Shown here piece after piece: positions 47,803-56,353 of a stretch of 64,000 nt of DNA; the first letter of the stretch is position 1; every line of letters begins with the position of its first letter. The notes beneath the pieces are model-generated. The model saw nothing but the letters and a program-made list of their open reading frames with translations, had not been told where the DNA came from and did no database searches. A program made the translations under genes and the position numbers. This stretch comes from Peteryoungia desertarenae (GTDB lineage: Bacteria; Pseudomonadota; Alphaproteobacteria; Rhizobiales; Rhizobiaceae): the NCBI RefSeq assembly GCF_005860795.2, contig NZ_CP058350.1:62001-126000 (forward strand). Direction: 5' to 3'.

Positions 47803-47893
47803 TCGGCATTTTGTTCCCCAAAACGGAAAAAAAATCCTGCACCAATTTCAGACAGATGGCGGACCTCGTGCGGAAAACGGAATGTTTCACGCA

Positions 47894-47929
47894 GAAAAAA
47901 AGCTCTTTCGCCAGGTGAGAAAGAGCTTT
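47894..47929 (-). terminator. Terminator of the odc-GNAT transcription unit
   Basis: On the minus strand AAGCTCTTTC pairs perfectly with GAAAGAGCTT around a nine-base loop, followed by at least five T residues. Confidence 0.85.
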
Positions 47930-48013
47930 CTGGCCGATTTTCAGAGGAAATTCACCTCGAAAACAACCTGATTTAAGGCAGAAATGCGGCAAATCCGGCC
48001 AAGCGGCTCGTAC

Positions 48014-48607
48014 TCAGCCGGCTTTGCGACGCGAGGGGCATGACAACTTGCGACCGGACGCAACCACCATGCCGGCGGCGCCTGTGAGCCAGCCAGGCAC
48101 GAGTTCCAGCGCCAGGAAGCGGTCACGCGCAAACGGACCCGGCATCACCAGATGCTGCGTCTTGTCGGCGAAGAAGCCAAACCGCTCGTAATAGGGGGCG
48201 TCACCCACGAGGAGCACAGCGCCATGGCCAAGCTTCTTCGCTTCGGTCAGCGCAGCCCGCATCAGCGCGCCGCCGATCCCCTTGCCTTCATGCGCCTGGT
48301 CGACCGCAAGCGGGCCGAGCAGCAGCGCCTCGATGGCTCCACCGTCGCGACTGACCCCGGCCTCGATGTTCCACAACCGCACGGTCCCGATCACATGCCC
48401 CGCAGCGTCCCGCGCGACGAAGGCGAGACCTTCTGCGGGAATGCGACCACGCCGGATCTTTTCTGAAGACTTCTTGCGGCGATCCTTGCCCATGGCGCGG
48501 TCGAGCAGCTTCTCGCGCGCAACGACGTCGGCCGGCGTTTCATGATCAATGACGAATGCAGGCGCCGGCGCGAAAAGCGCGCGCATGCTTTCCAGAACAG
48601 CGGCCAT
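48014..48607 (-). CDS. GNAT-family N-acetyltransferase
   Basis: A 197-residue acetyltransferase. The acetyl-CoA site is GPLAVDQAHEGKGIGGALMRAALTEAKKLG; the core continues as AVLLVGDAPYYERFGFF, close to the YhbS/ElaA-like group. A Lys-rich segment MGKDRRKKSSEKIRRGR lies before the fold. Substrate unknown; polyamine acetylation is possible because it lies behind the odc gene on the same strand. GGGAGG precedes the ATG at 48607. Confidence 0.88.
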   Translation of the reverse strand: MAAVLESMRALFAPAPAFVIDHETPADVVAREKLLDRAMGKDRRKKSSEKIRRGRIPAEGLAFVARDAAGHVIGTVRLWNIEAGVSRDGGAIEALLLGPLAVDQAHEGKGIGGALMRAALTEAKKLGHGAVLLVGDAPYYERFGFFADKTQHLVMPGPFARDRFLALELVPGWLTGAAGMVVASGRKLSCPSRRKAG

Positions 48608-48676
48608 TCTGGCCTCCCATCCCAAGCGATGACGATGATTGTGAAGTTCCGCGCCGGTTGGCCGGCGCGGGAGACG

Positions 48677-49810
48677 TCAGATGACGTAGGACTTCAGCGG
48701 TTCGAAGCCGTTGAACGCCACCGCCGAATAGGTGGTGGTGTAGGCGCCGGTGCCTTCGATCAGAACCTCGTCACCGATCGAGAGCGAGATCGGTAGCGGA
48801 TACATGGTCTTCTCGTAGAGCACGTCGGCCGAATCGCAGGTCGGGCCGGCGAGCACGCAAGGGGCCATGTCATCAGCGTCACGGACGGTGCGAATCGGAT
48901 AACGGATCGCCTCGTCCATGGTTTCGGCCAGACCACCGAACTTGCCGATGTCGAGGAACACCCAGCGGTGTTCGTCATTGTCGGACTTCTTCGAGATCAG
49001 CACGACTTCCGCCTTAATCACGCCGGCATTGCCGACCATGCCGCGGCCCGGCTCGATGATGGTCTGCGGGATGTTGTTGCCGAAGTGCTTCTTCAGCGAC
49101 ACGTTGATCGCCTGACCATAGGCCTCTGCCGACGGGATGTCGCGCAGGTACTTGGTCGGGAAACCGCCACCCATGTTGACCATCTTCAGGACGATGCCCT
49201 GCTTGGCCAGCGAGTTGAAAACGCGCTTAGCATCGGCAAGAGCGCCATCCCAGGCATCGACCTTGGTCATCTGCGAACCGACATGGAACGAGACGCCGAA
49301 GCTCTCGAGGCCGAGCTGATGCGCATAGACCAGCACATCGACAGCCATCTGCGGCACGCAGCCGAACTTGCGCGACAGCGGCCATTCGGCACCGTCACCA
49401 TCGGTCAGCACGCGGCAGAACACGCGGGCGCCGGGAGCGGCACGCGCGATCTTCTCGACTTCCTCGTGGCTGTCGACGGCATAGAGATTGACACCGAGTG
49501 CATAGGCACGGGCGATGTCACGCTCCTTCTTGATGGTGTTGCCGAAAGAGATGCGATCGGCGGTGGCGCCCGCATCGAGAGCCATCTGGATTTCGGCAAC
49601 GGAAGCGCAGTCGAAGTTCGAACCGAGCGAGGCCAGGAGCTGGAGGATCTCCGGCGCCGGGTTCGCCTTGACTGCGTAGTAGATGGCGCTGTCCGGCAGG
49701 GCATGGCGGAAGGCACCGAAATTGTCGCGCACGACGTCGAGGTCGACCACGAGGCAGGGACCTTCCGGGCGTCGGGTGTTGATGAAGTCGAGGATGCGTG
49801 CAGTGGTCAT
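48677..49810 (-). CDS. odc: Type III PLP ornithine/lysine decarboxylase
   Basis: A 377-residue group IV (alanine-racemase-fold) decarboxylase, making putrescine or cadaverine. The PLP Lys48 is in YYAVKANPAPEI, the substrate-binding acid region in FDIGKFGGLAET-like DIGKFGG, and the second-subunit active Cys in AGPTCDSADVLYE. Length and sequence fit the rhizobial bifunctional lysine/ornithine enzymes. The ATG at 49810, with GGAAGG upstream, gives the family N terminus MTTARILDF; the frame stays open for 144 more codons upstream through the leader but nothing there resembles the family. Confidence 0.94.
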   Translation of the reverse strand: MTTARILDFINTRRPEGPCLVVDLDVVRDNFGAFRHALPDSAIYYAVKANPAPEILQLLASLGSNFDCASVAEIQMALDAGATADRISFGNTIKKERDIARAYALGVNLYAVDSHEEVEKIARAAPGARVFCRVLTDGDGAEWPLSRKFGCVPQMAVDVLVYAHQLGLESFGVSFHVGSQMTKVDAWDGALADAKRVFNSLAKQGIVLKMVNMGGGFPTKYLRDIPSAEAYGQAINVSLKKHFGNNIPQTIIEPGRGMVGNAGVIKAEVVLISKKSDNDEHRWVFLDIGKFGGLAETMDEAIRYPIRTVRDADDMAPCVLAGPTCDSADVLYEKTMYPLPISLSIGDEVLIEGTGAYTTTYSAVAFNGFEPLKSYVI

Positions 49811-50241
49811 CGATGTAACCTTCCAAATTCCGAGCGAATCCGAAGCGGCCAGGCTTCGGATGGACAAAGGACGACGAGACATCGCTCGAAACCAGTCGGT
49901 GGAGACACCGGTACCGTACGAACGCTCGACGCGCGAAACGATGGATGAACGCACTCTTGCCTGAGTGCATAAATCCGCTTTGTCTGCCATGGATTGGAGG
50001 GAGACCCTACCGCACTTCCGGCAATGATGGTGTGCCTCTTCAGTACCCCGGCTGATGGAAAGCCGGCAGAGAACCAGAAAGGCCCGCACCGTCGTTGCTT
50101 CAAGGTGTCCTCGCATTTCCCGGTTGGCCGGAATAGCGACTGGAGGGGTTAGTTCCAGGTACCTTACCGATGACCTCACCTTAGGGATAAATCCCAGTTC
50201 GAGGGTCGGCGGACACCCACAGGCACGTGCGACTTTGGGCA
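49811..50241 (-). promoter_or_regulatory. Long structured odc leader (speF-type element)
   Basis: About 430 bases separate the predicted start site from the odc ATG. The stretch is rich in perfect hairpins: 49840-49859 (CCGAAGC/GCTTCGG, just before the ribosome-binding site), 49951-49968 (GCACTC/GAGTGC), 50048-50066 (CCGGCT/AGCCGG) and 50184-50195 (GGGAT/ATCCC). A conserved RNA named speF is known upstream of alphaproteobacterial ornithine decarboxylases and is thought to sense polyamine or ornithine status; position and size fit. The family identity was not aligned. Confidence 0.65.
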
Positions 50242-50247
50242 AGCACC

Positions 50248-50276
50248 GAAATAAGAAAACTGTCCGTCATAATCAA
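50248..50276 (-). promoter_or_regulatory. Promoter of odc
   Basis: On the minus strand TTGATT (50271-50276) is followed after exactly 17 bases by TATTTC (50248-50253), setting a start near 50241. Confidence 0.6.
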
Positions 50277-50376
50277 GGGATTTTTTGCCTGCTGGTTAAT
50301 TTTCGTGGGGTAACCTCTGTTTTTTGAACGAGATCGGTCATACGTTCACAATCTGACGACAAAACAGGGGTTTAAC

Positions 50377-51276
50377 ATGGACACGCTGACGCGTATTCGC
50401 GCCTTTATCGATGTGGTGGAAGCTGAGGGATTTTCCGCCGCCGCGCGCAAGACGGGGCGATCCAAGGCGCTCTTGTCCAAATATGTCCGGGAGCTGGAGG
50501 ACGAACTGGGCGCGCTGCTGCTCAATCGCACCACCCGACAGTTTTCTTTGACCGAAGCCGGACATACCTATTTCCGAACTGCCGCCGATATCCTGAAGGA
50601 AATCGACAACCTTGCCGACCTGGTGCGCGAGAACAATGCCGACCTCAAGGGCAAGCTCAAGGTCACGGTCCCGCGAACCTTCATCGATGCCGACATTGGT
50701 CAATCGCTCATCGATTTCGCAAAAGAGAACCCGCAACTCTCCCTGGAGATCGTAGCGGAAGACCGCTTTGTCGATCTGATTGAAGAAGGTTTTGATCTCG
50801 GCATCCGCATTACGAAGCTCGATGATTCGGGCATGATCGCACGCAAGCTTTCCGACTTTCGCGTCTATGCCTGCGCGACCCCTGCTTTCGTGGCGGAGAA
50901 CGGTCCCCTCACCCATCCGAGCGAACTATCCCGAGTCCCGTTCCTGATCGATACCAACTCGCGTTCCCATAACAGCTTGCGTTTCCTGGAGGCGAACGGC
51001 GACACGATATCTGTAAGCGTCTCGGGTCCGATCGAAGTCAACAGCCCGCAGGCGACCTTACGCGCGGCCCGCGCCGGTCTTGGCGTTGCTATGATCCCCG
51101 ATTTCATCGCCCGCCCTTACATTGCCTCGGGTGAACTGGTGTCGCTGTTCGACGCCTTCATCGCCAAGGACCGCGGCATCTATGCCGTCTACCCGCATCG
51201 CCGGTATCTGCCAGCCAAGGTACGGGCTTTCGTCGACTACCTTCACACATGGTTCAAGCGCTATAACAGCCACTGA
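50377..51276 (+). CDS. LysR-family transcriptional regulator
   Basis: A 299-residue regulator. The N-terminal helix-turn-helix is IDVVEAEGFSAAARKTGRSKALLSKYVRELED, followed by LLNRTTRQFSLTEAG. The sensor domain starts near KLKVTVPRTFIDAD and belongs to the CrgA-like subgroup. Target unknown. It is divergent from odc with a 560-base gap that holds the odc leader; a role in odc control is possible but not shown. Confidence 0.92.
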   Translation: MDTLTRIRAFIDVVEAEGFSAAARKTGRSKALLSKYVRELEDELGALLLNRTTRQFSLTEAGHTYFRTAADILKEIDNLADLVRENNADLKGKLKVTVPRTFIDADIGQSLIDFAKENPQLSLEIVAEDRFVDLIEEGFDLGIRITKLDDSGMIARKLSDFRVYACATPAFVAENGPLTHPSELSRVPFLIDTNSRSHNSLRFLEANGDTISVSVSGPIEVNSPQATLRAARAGLGVAMIPDFIARPYIASGELVSLFDAFIAKDRGIYAVYPHRRYLPAKVRAFVDYLHTWFKRYNSH

Positions 51277-51341
51277 AGTCCCATTTTTGTCCCATTCTTC
51301 GAGCAAGGAGGCGGGAATCCGAGGGTGAAGGAACGAAATCG

Positions 51342-51986
51342 ATGAAAAGACGCCTGGCGCTGATGATAGGGGGCTTTTGCTTATCCCCCCTGCCCCAGGC
51401 CAATGCCCATCCGCATATCTTCGCCGAGGCGCGACTGGAAATCGTCTCTGACGAGAGCGGAATGCTGAGCGAACTGCGCAATGTCTGGCGCTTCGACGAG
51501 TTCTTTTCTTCAAGCGTGCTGCTCGACTTCGACCACAACAGCAATCTGATACTCGATCCCGGTGAGTTGAAGGAAATTGGCGATACGATACGAGAATCGC
51601 TCGGGGACTATGATTATTTCACATTCATCACCAAGAATGGAGCGGCTGCGCCTGTGGCAAAGCCCGAGGTGTTCAATGCAGATTTCAGGGACAACCAGCT
51701 TCTTGTGTTTTTTGTCGCAAAACCAAAGGAGCCGGTGAAAATTGAGGGAAATCTCAGCATCGGCGTCTATGATCCGACCCTCTACACGGCAATCGACTTC
51801 ACCACGGATGATGAAATACAATCGATTGGCTCGGCACTTTCCGCCTGCACACGCCAGGTCGTTCGCCCCGACCCGGATGAAGTCATCGCTCAAAACCAGG
51901 CCAACCTGACGGAAGCCTTCTTCAACGATCCCAATGGCAATCTCATGGGCCAGCTGTTCGCCACCCGGGTTGAATTCAAATGCTAG
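51342..51986 (+). CDS. DUF1007 periplasmic protein linked to metal transport
   Basis: A 214-residue exported protein. A signal peptide ending at PQANA precedes HPHIFAEARLEI, so the mature N terminus has two histidines. DUF1007 proteins have a beta-rich fold and usually lie beside NicO-type Ni/Co exporters or zinc systems; metal binding to the N-terminal His pair is likely. The next gene begins seven bases before its stop, so the pair is coupled. Confidence 0.87.
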   Translation: MKRRLALMIGGFCLSPLPQANAHPHIFAEARLEIVSDESGMLSELRNVWRFDEFFSSSVLLDFDHNSNLILDPGELKEIGDTIRESLGDYDYFTFITKNGAAAPVAKPEVFNADFRDNQLLVFFVAKPKEPVKIEGNLSIGVYDPTLYTAIDFTTDDEIQSIGSALSACTRQVVRPDPDEVIAQNQANLTEAFFNDPNGNLMGQLFATRVEFKC

Positions 51987-53092
51987 AGGCCCTAACCACG
52001 CTTCGCAGATTGAGCTTCCTTGCGCTCCTCCTGGTGGGCATTGCTGGGGTCACCAGTATTGCAAACGCCGCATCGCCACTCGGCATCGGCTCAGCGGAAC
52101 CCTCTTTCGACGCGACCGGACCGTTCGCGCAAGTGCTGCAGTGGATCAATGTGCATCAGCAATCCTTTTACAGATCACTGACCGGTGCACTGAAATCAAT
52201 GCGCGAAGACCCGTGGCAGCTATCGTGGTTGATCGCACTGTCGTTTGCCTATGGTGTGTTTCATGCGGCCGGCCCCGGTCACGGAAAGGCGGTCATCTCG
52301 TCCTACCTTCTTGCCAATGAAGTGGCTTTGCGACGGGGCATCGTCATCTCCTTTGCCTCGGCCTTCCTCCAGGGCGTGGTCGCGATTACCGTTGTAGGCC
52401 TGACCTATCTCGTGCTGCGAGGCACCTCGGTCAGCATGACCGACACCACCCGGGCTCTGGAGATCGCAAGCTATGTGTTGATCATCATCTTCGGTTTCTG
52501 GCTTCTGGCGAAGAAGGTAAAATCGACACTTGTTCAGCCCGCCAAAAGCACACCATCAGGCATGCTTTTCGACAGCCCACTATCTGATAACTCGGTGACA
52601 GCCGGACTGTTTTCCGGGGGATCATCGGCAAATGCACTGGAGCGGGCGAGCAGCGGTCGCTTTCATGCCGTCGCCGTCGACCACGATCATCAGGCCTTGA
52701 AGCCTGGCTCCGTTTGTCACGAATGCGGAATGACGCATATGCCGGACGCCTCAAGCCTGAAGGGCGAGACCTTTTCGCTGCGGGAGGCATGGTCCGCAAT
52801 CGTCGCAGTCGGATTGCGGCCCTGTACCGGTGCCATCCTGGTCATGACCTTCTCGCTCCTGAACGGTCTCTTGCTTGGGGGCATTCTCTCCGTTTTCGCC
52901 ATGTCGATCGGCACCGCCATCATGGTCTCGATTCTCGCCAGTCTGGCTGTCGGGGCCAAGCAGGTGGCGCTGAAACTTTCAGGCCCCGGCTCCCGCAAGG
53001 CAGGCTTGGTCGCCAGCGCCATCGAGGTGTCGGGCGGGATCGTGGTCATCCTGCTCGGCGCTCTTTTGTTGACAGCAAGCCTGAACGCCTGA
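51980..53092 (+). CDS. NicO/RcnA-family nickel/cobalt transporter
   Basis: A 370-residue membrane protein with about six helices. The family motif HAAGPGHGKAVISSYLLAN carries His and Gly residues of the metal path; EVALRRGIVISFASAFLQG follows, and a second motif occurs at GLRPCTGAILVM. Between helices 3 and 4 is a soluble loop with HAVAVDHDHQ and CHECGMTHM, a His/Cys-rich metal site. Most relatives export Ni or Co. Its start lies inside the DUF1007 gene. It faces the next gene, with five bases between the stops. Confidence 0.88.
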   Translation: MLEALTTLRRLSFLALLLVGIAGVTSIANAASPLGIGSAEPSFDATGPFAQVLQWINVHQQSFYRSLTGALKSMREDPWQLSWLIALSFAYGVFHAAGPGHGKAVISSYLLANEVALRRGIVISFASAFLQGVVAITVVGLTYLVLRGTSVSMTDTTRALEIASYVLIIIFGFWLLAKKVKSTLVQPAKSTPSGMLFDSPLSDNSVTAGLFSGGSSANALERASSGRFHAVAVDHDHQALKPGSVCHECGMTHMPDASSLKGETFSLREAWSAIVAVGLRPCTGAILVMTFSLLNGLLLGGILSVFAMSIGTAIMVSILASLAVGAKQVALKLSGPGSRKAGLVASAIEVSGGIVVILLGALLLTASLNA

Positions 53093-53097
53093 CGGGG

Positions 53098-53496
53098 TCA
53101 CCCTTCTTCCCCACTCCGGCTCTGCTGATAGCGAGACCGCAGCCACAAGATTAGAAAGATCGCCATCAGGGCGACCGCACCGATCAACGCACCAAGCTCC
53201 GGCGAATAATTGCCGATCCAGAGCACCACGGTCGGCACGATGAGCATCAGTCCGAAAATCACGGCAACTACAATGGCGGCCGAAGCCGCCGGAGAGCGCT
53301 GTGGGCCTGCGGCTACGGGCCTTGCAACCTTCTTTGGCTCCGGAAGGAAGCGGAAGGCATAGACAACGAGGCCGATTGCCACGCAGATCCCGACGGACCA
53401 GGCTACCGTCGCGCTTTGATAACTCGCATAGGCAAGCGCGGCGACCGTAACGGCAGTGCCAACATAGAGGATGATGCTGAAGACATTGAGCTTCAC
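53098..53496 (-). CDS. Small four-helix membrane protein, unknown function
   Basis: A 132-residue membrane protein with four hydrophobic segments in two pairs (SIILYVGTAVTVAALAYASY and VGICVAIGLVVYAFRF; AAIVVAVIFGLMLIVPTVVLW and ALIGAVALMAIFLILWL), joined by a short cytosolic loop rich in Pro, Ala and Arg. I do not recognise a family. It is 15 bases after the GNAT gene on the same strand and probably co-transcribed with it. Confidence 0.7.
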   Translation of the reverse strand: MKLNVFSIILYVGTAVTVAALAYASYQSATVAWSVGICVAIGLVVYAFRFLPEPKKVARPVAAGPQRSPAASAAIVVAVIFGLMLIVPTVVLWIGNYSPELGALIGAVALMAIFLILWLRSRYQQSRSGEEG

Positions 53497-53511
53497 GATT
53501 TGGTACTCCTA

Positions 53512-54204
53512 TCAGGTCATTGACACAGCGAGTTCGGCCCGCAGGTCTTCCAGCCGTCGCTTCTGGTGACCGGCTTCGTCGAAATTGTCCGGTTCGAGCC
53601 AGGCTTCGAATGCAGCCTTCACCAGCGGCCATTCACCGTCGATGATCGAAAACCACGCTGTATCGCGGTTCTTTCCTTTGGACAGCATATGCTGCCGGAA
53701 AACACCTTCGAAGCGAAAGCCATAGCGTTTGGCGGTGACCTTGCTGGCCTCGTTTTCGTTGTGGCACTTCCATTCATAGCGGCGATAACCGAGGTCATCG
53801 AAAACATGCCGCGCGAGCAGGTAATGCGCCTCCGTCGACATGGGAGAACGGCTCATCATTGGCCCATGGGCAACGCCGCCGATCTCAATGACGCCATTGG
53901 CAGGATCTGCGCGCATGTAATGCGCCATGCCGATCACCTGCCCACTCACCTTGTCTGTGATAACCTCGGTGATCCAGCCGCTCTTCGCCTGCGCGTTGGC
54001 CAGCCAGTGATCGAAGTCGTCAATGCCGTTGAAATCGGGTTGGGTGAAATAGGTCAACAGATCATTGATCTTCATTCCCCCAAGCCCCTGCCAGAGAGCT
54101 TCGAGGTGCCTTTCACGCTCATAGGGTTCGATGAGGACATGCTGCCCCTCAAGCCGCACTGGCTGAGGTGCTGGCCATCCTTTCCCTGGTGAAATGTCCG
54201 TCAT
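53512..54204 (-). CDS. GNAT-family N-acetyltransferase, RimJ/RimL-like
   Basis: A 230-residue acetyltransferase. RLEGQHVLIEPYERERHLEALW opens the domain; VSGQVIGMAHYMRADPANGVIEIGG and HYLLARHVFDDLGYRRYEWKCHNENEASKVTAKRYGFRFEG are typical of the Acetyltransf_3 group that modifies N-terminal or amino groups of proteins or small molecules. GGAGG lies eight bases before the ATG at 54204. Substrate unknown. Confidence 0.87.
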   Translation of the reverse strand: MTDISPGKGWPAPQPVRLEGQHVLIEPYERERHLEALWQGLGGMKINDLLTYFTQPDFNGIDDFDHWLANAQAKSGWITEVITDKVSGQVIGMAHYMRADPANGVIEIGGVAHGPMMSRSPMSTEAHYLLARHVFDDLGYRRYEWKCHNENEASKVTAKRYGFRFEGVFRQHMLSKGKNRDTAWFSIIDGEWPLVKAAFEAWLEPDNFDEAGHQKRRLEDLRAELAVSMT

Positions 54205-54291
54205 GAATGCCTCCGGCACAAACTGCCAGAGGCTTAGGCCAGCTCGACAGCAAAGGCAACCGCTGCGACGGCAAGCCCTTGCGGCAAAGGC

Positions 54292-54990
54292 TCACAGGGA
54301 GATTTTGGCCGACGAAACAGTTGCTTCGATATGATCGATCAGGGCATCCGGCAGCCCAAGCCGTCCGGCAAGCATATCGAGATAGCCACGTTCCGCGCGC
54401 GTATCCGGTTCGATAGCCAGACGGGAAGCGGTGTAGATCTCGACCTTCTCCTCTTCAGATCTGGCGGCGGCAATGATGGCATCGAGATCGGTCGGATTGG
54501 CGAGCTCTGCATTGATGAAGGCTTCGGCCTCCGAGCCGAGACCCGATAGATGGATCTTGTCCATGATCCGCGCGCGCTCGGCCTGATCGATGTGGCCGTC
54601 GGCCTTGGCGGCGGCAATCATCGCACGCACCAGGGCAAGCGCGAAATCATTCGAGACGGCAGCCGGCTCGATCTTGAAGGCGGAATCCTTGGGCGGTGGA
54701 AGAATTTCCGGCAGCGACTGCGTTGGCTCGACGGGCTGGCCGGACTTGTAGTTCTTGTAGGCCTGGTAGCCGAGACCAGCGATTACGGCGAGACCACCCA
54801 GCTTCACCGCGCTTCCTGCCATCTTGCGACCAGACTTAGTCCCCAGAAGAACGGCAGCAATGGCACCGGTTGCCAGCGGATTGGACTTGGCCATGCCAAG
54901 AACATCATTGGCGGAGCGCTTCATGCCACCGCTGCCACCGCCTGCCTGCGAACCCAGGAACTGGTCCAGCAGCTTTTTCGCATCAAACAT
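54292..54990 (-). CDS. DUF533/TerB-like protein (YebE family)
   Basis: A 232-residue protein. The N terminus has FDAKKLLDQFLGSQAGGGSGG, then a glycine-rich hydrophobic stretch (NPLATGAIAAVLLGTK, GGLAVIAGLGYQAYKNY), a likely membrane segment, and a C-terminal helical TerB-like domain (LALVRAMIAAAKADGHIDQAERARIMDKI, carrying an acidic metal-site pattern). Related YebE is a heat- or envelope-stress protein in enterobacteria; function unknown. Confidence 0.83.
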   Translation of the reverse strand: MFDAKKLLDQFLGSQAGGGSGGMKRSANDVLGMAKSNPLATGAIAAVLLGTKSGRKMAGSAVKLGGLAVIAGLGYQAYKNYKSGQPVEPTQSLPEILPPPKDSAFKIEPAAVSNDFALALVRAMIAAAKADGHIDQAERARIMDKIHLSGLGSEAEAFINAELANPTDLDAIIAAARSEEEKVEIYTASRLAIEPDTRAERGYLDMLAGRLGLPDALIDHIEATVSSAKISL

Positions 54991-55072
54991 CTCGATCTCC
55001 TTGACCTCATATCACCGCCCTCAGATAGGAAGGCGATGACGGCTTTTCAAAGAGACTGACAAAGTCGTGTAT

Positions 55073-55711
55073 TCAGGCCTTGAGCGCAGCCGCTTCAGCG
55101 GCAAGCTTGGTGATGCCAGCCCAATCTCCGGCGGCAACAAGTTCCTTCGGCGCGACCCAGGAACCACCCACGCAGACGACGTTTGGCAGCGACAGATAAT
55201 CCCTTGCATTCTTGAGCGAGATACCCCCGGTCGGGCAAAACAGCGTGCCGGCAAGCGGCGAAGACAAAGCCTTCAGATAGGCAGCCCCGCCAGCCTGTTC
55301 CGCAGGGAAGAACTTCAACACCTGATAGCCTTCTTCGCGAAGCGCCATGACTTCCGACGCGGTTGCAGCCCCCGGCAGGAGCGGGATATTCGAAGCCCGT
55401 GCAGTGTCCAGCAGTTCCTGCGTCGTTCCCGGGCTGACAATAAACTGCGAGCCGGCATCGACAGCTGCTTCAAAATGGGCGGAATTGAGAATGGTGCCCG
55501 CGCCGACAACGGCACCCTCGACTTCCGTCGCGACCAGACGCACGGCTTCGAGCGCCGCTGCCGTGCGCAGCGTAATCTCAATGGCCTTAAGACCCCCGTC
55601 AACCAAGGCCTTCGCAAGAGGCACGACCGTCTTCGCATCCTCGATGATCAACACCGGAACGACGGGCTGCAGCTTCAGGGTGGAGAGGAGCTTGTCAGTT
55701 TTTTCGCCCAT
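55073..55711 (-). CDS. eda: 2-keto-3-deoxy-6-phosphogluconate (KDPG/KHG) aldolase
   Basis: A 212-residue class I aldolase that splits KDPG to pyruvate and glyceraldehyde-3-P in the Entner-Doudoroff pathway and can act on 2-keto-4-hydroxyglutarate. Glu45 is in AIEITLRT and the Schiff-base Lys133 in [12 protein letters not shown]; the substrate site follows in FCPTGGI. The ATG at 55711 gives [10 protein letters not shown]; upstream frame to 55819 has no similarity. edd and zwf are not in the window. Confidence 0.94.
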   Translation of the reverse strand: MGEKTDKLLSTLKLQPVVPVLIIEDAKTVVPLAKALVDGGLKAIEITLRTAAALEAVRLVATEVEGAVVGAGTILNSAHFEAAVDAGSQFIVSPGTTQELLDTARASNIPLLPGAATASEVMALREEGYQVLKFFPAEQAGGAAYLKALSSPLAGTLFCPTGGISLKNARDYLSLPNVVCVGGSWVAPKELVAAGDWAGITKLAAEAAALKA

Positions 55712-55864
55712 GGTCGGAAGCCTCTTAAAACGATTAGATTGCTGTCTTACTAGCCCGCCCGTCCCTGATTGTCGAGCCATCTGGCACCATCGAGACTTTC
55801 GGGTTTCCTCGCGGACCACTGTCCGCTATGGTCAGCACGCGGCAATTTTCGGAGCAGGTAGAGT

Positions 55865-56353
55865 ATGGCGAAGGAAATAGAACGCAAATTCCTTGTACGC
55901 AATGACCGTTGGCGCCAGCACGTAACATCCGAAACCCGTTTGCGCCAGGCCTATGTGGCAAGCGAGGATGATCGTTCCGTGCGTATTCGAACACGGGATA
56001 CGAGCTCGGCACAGATCACGATCAAATTTGGCGGCAGCAGTCTGGTGCGGGATGAATACGAATATCAGATCCCATATGAGGATGCCGCAGAGATCATCAA
56101 TTTTGCAATCGGGAATGTCATCGAAAAAACGCGCTATACGGTGGAGTATCGTGGCTTCACCTGGGAGGTAGACGTGTTCGACGGCGCCTACACTGGTCTG
56201 GTCATCGCGGAAGTTGAATTATCCTCTGCAGAAGACAAACCCGATCTTCCCGACTGGATCGGACGCGAAGTGACGGGTGACAAACGCTATTCCAATCAGA
56301 TCCTGGCCACACAACGGCTGAAGCCGGAGCTGGTGCATGTCATATCGCATTAG
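55865..56353 (+). CDS. CYTH-domain triphosphate tunnel metalloenzyme
   Basis: A 162-residue single CYTH domain. The signature ExExK is seen in MAKEIERKFLV; alternating charged strands with Arg and Glu line the tunnel (VRIRTRDTS, TIKFGG, YEVDVFDG-like EVDVFDGAYTG, IAEVELSS). Such enzymes hydrolyse inorganic triphosphate or ATP-like triphosphates with Mg or Mn. The CHAD gene overlaps its last 17 bases, so the two are probably one unit. Confidence 0.93.
   Translation: MAKEIERKFLVRNDRWRQHVTSETRLRQAYVASEDDRSVRIRTRDTSSAQITIKFGGSSLVRDEYEYQIPYEDAAEIINFAIGNVIEKTRYTVEYRGFTWEVDVFDGAYTGLVIAEVELSSAEDKPDLPDWIGREVTGDKRYSNQILATQRLKPELVHVISH

Noticed and set aside
48677..50242. A 521-residue version of odc starting at TTG 50242
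   Set aside because: The added 144 residues do not resemble decarboxylases and cover the hairpin-rich leader; the start at 49810 has a good ribosome-binding site and the family N terminus.
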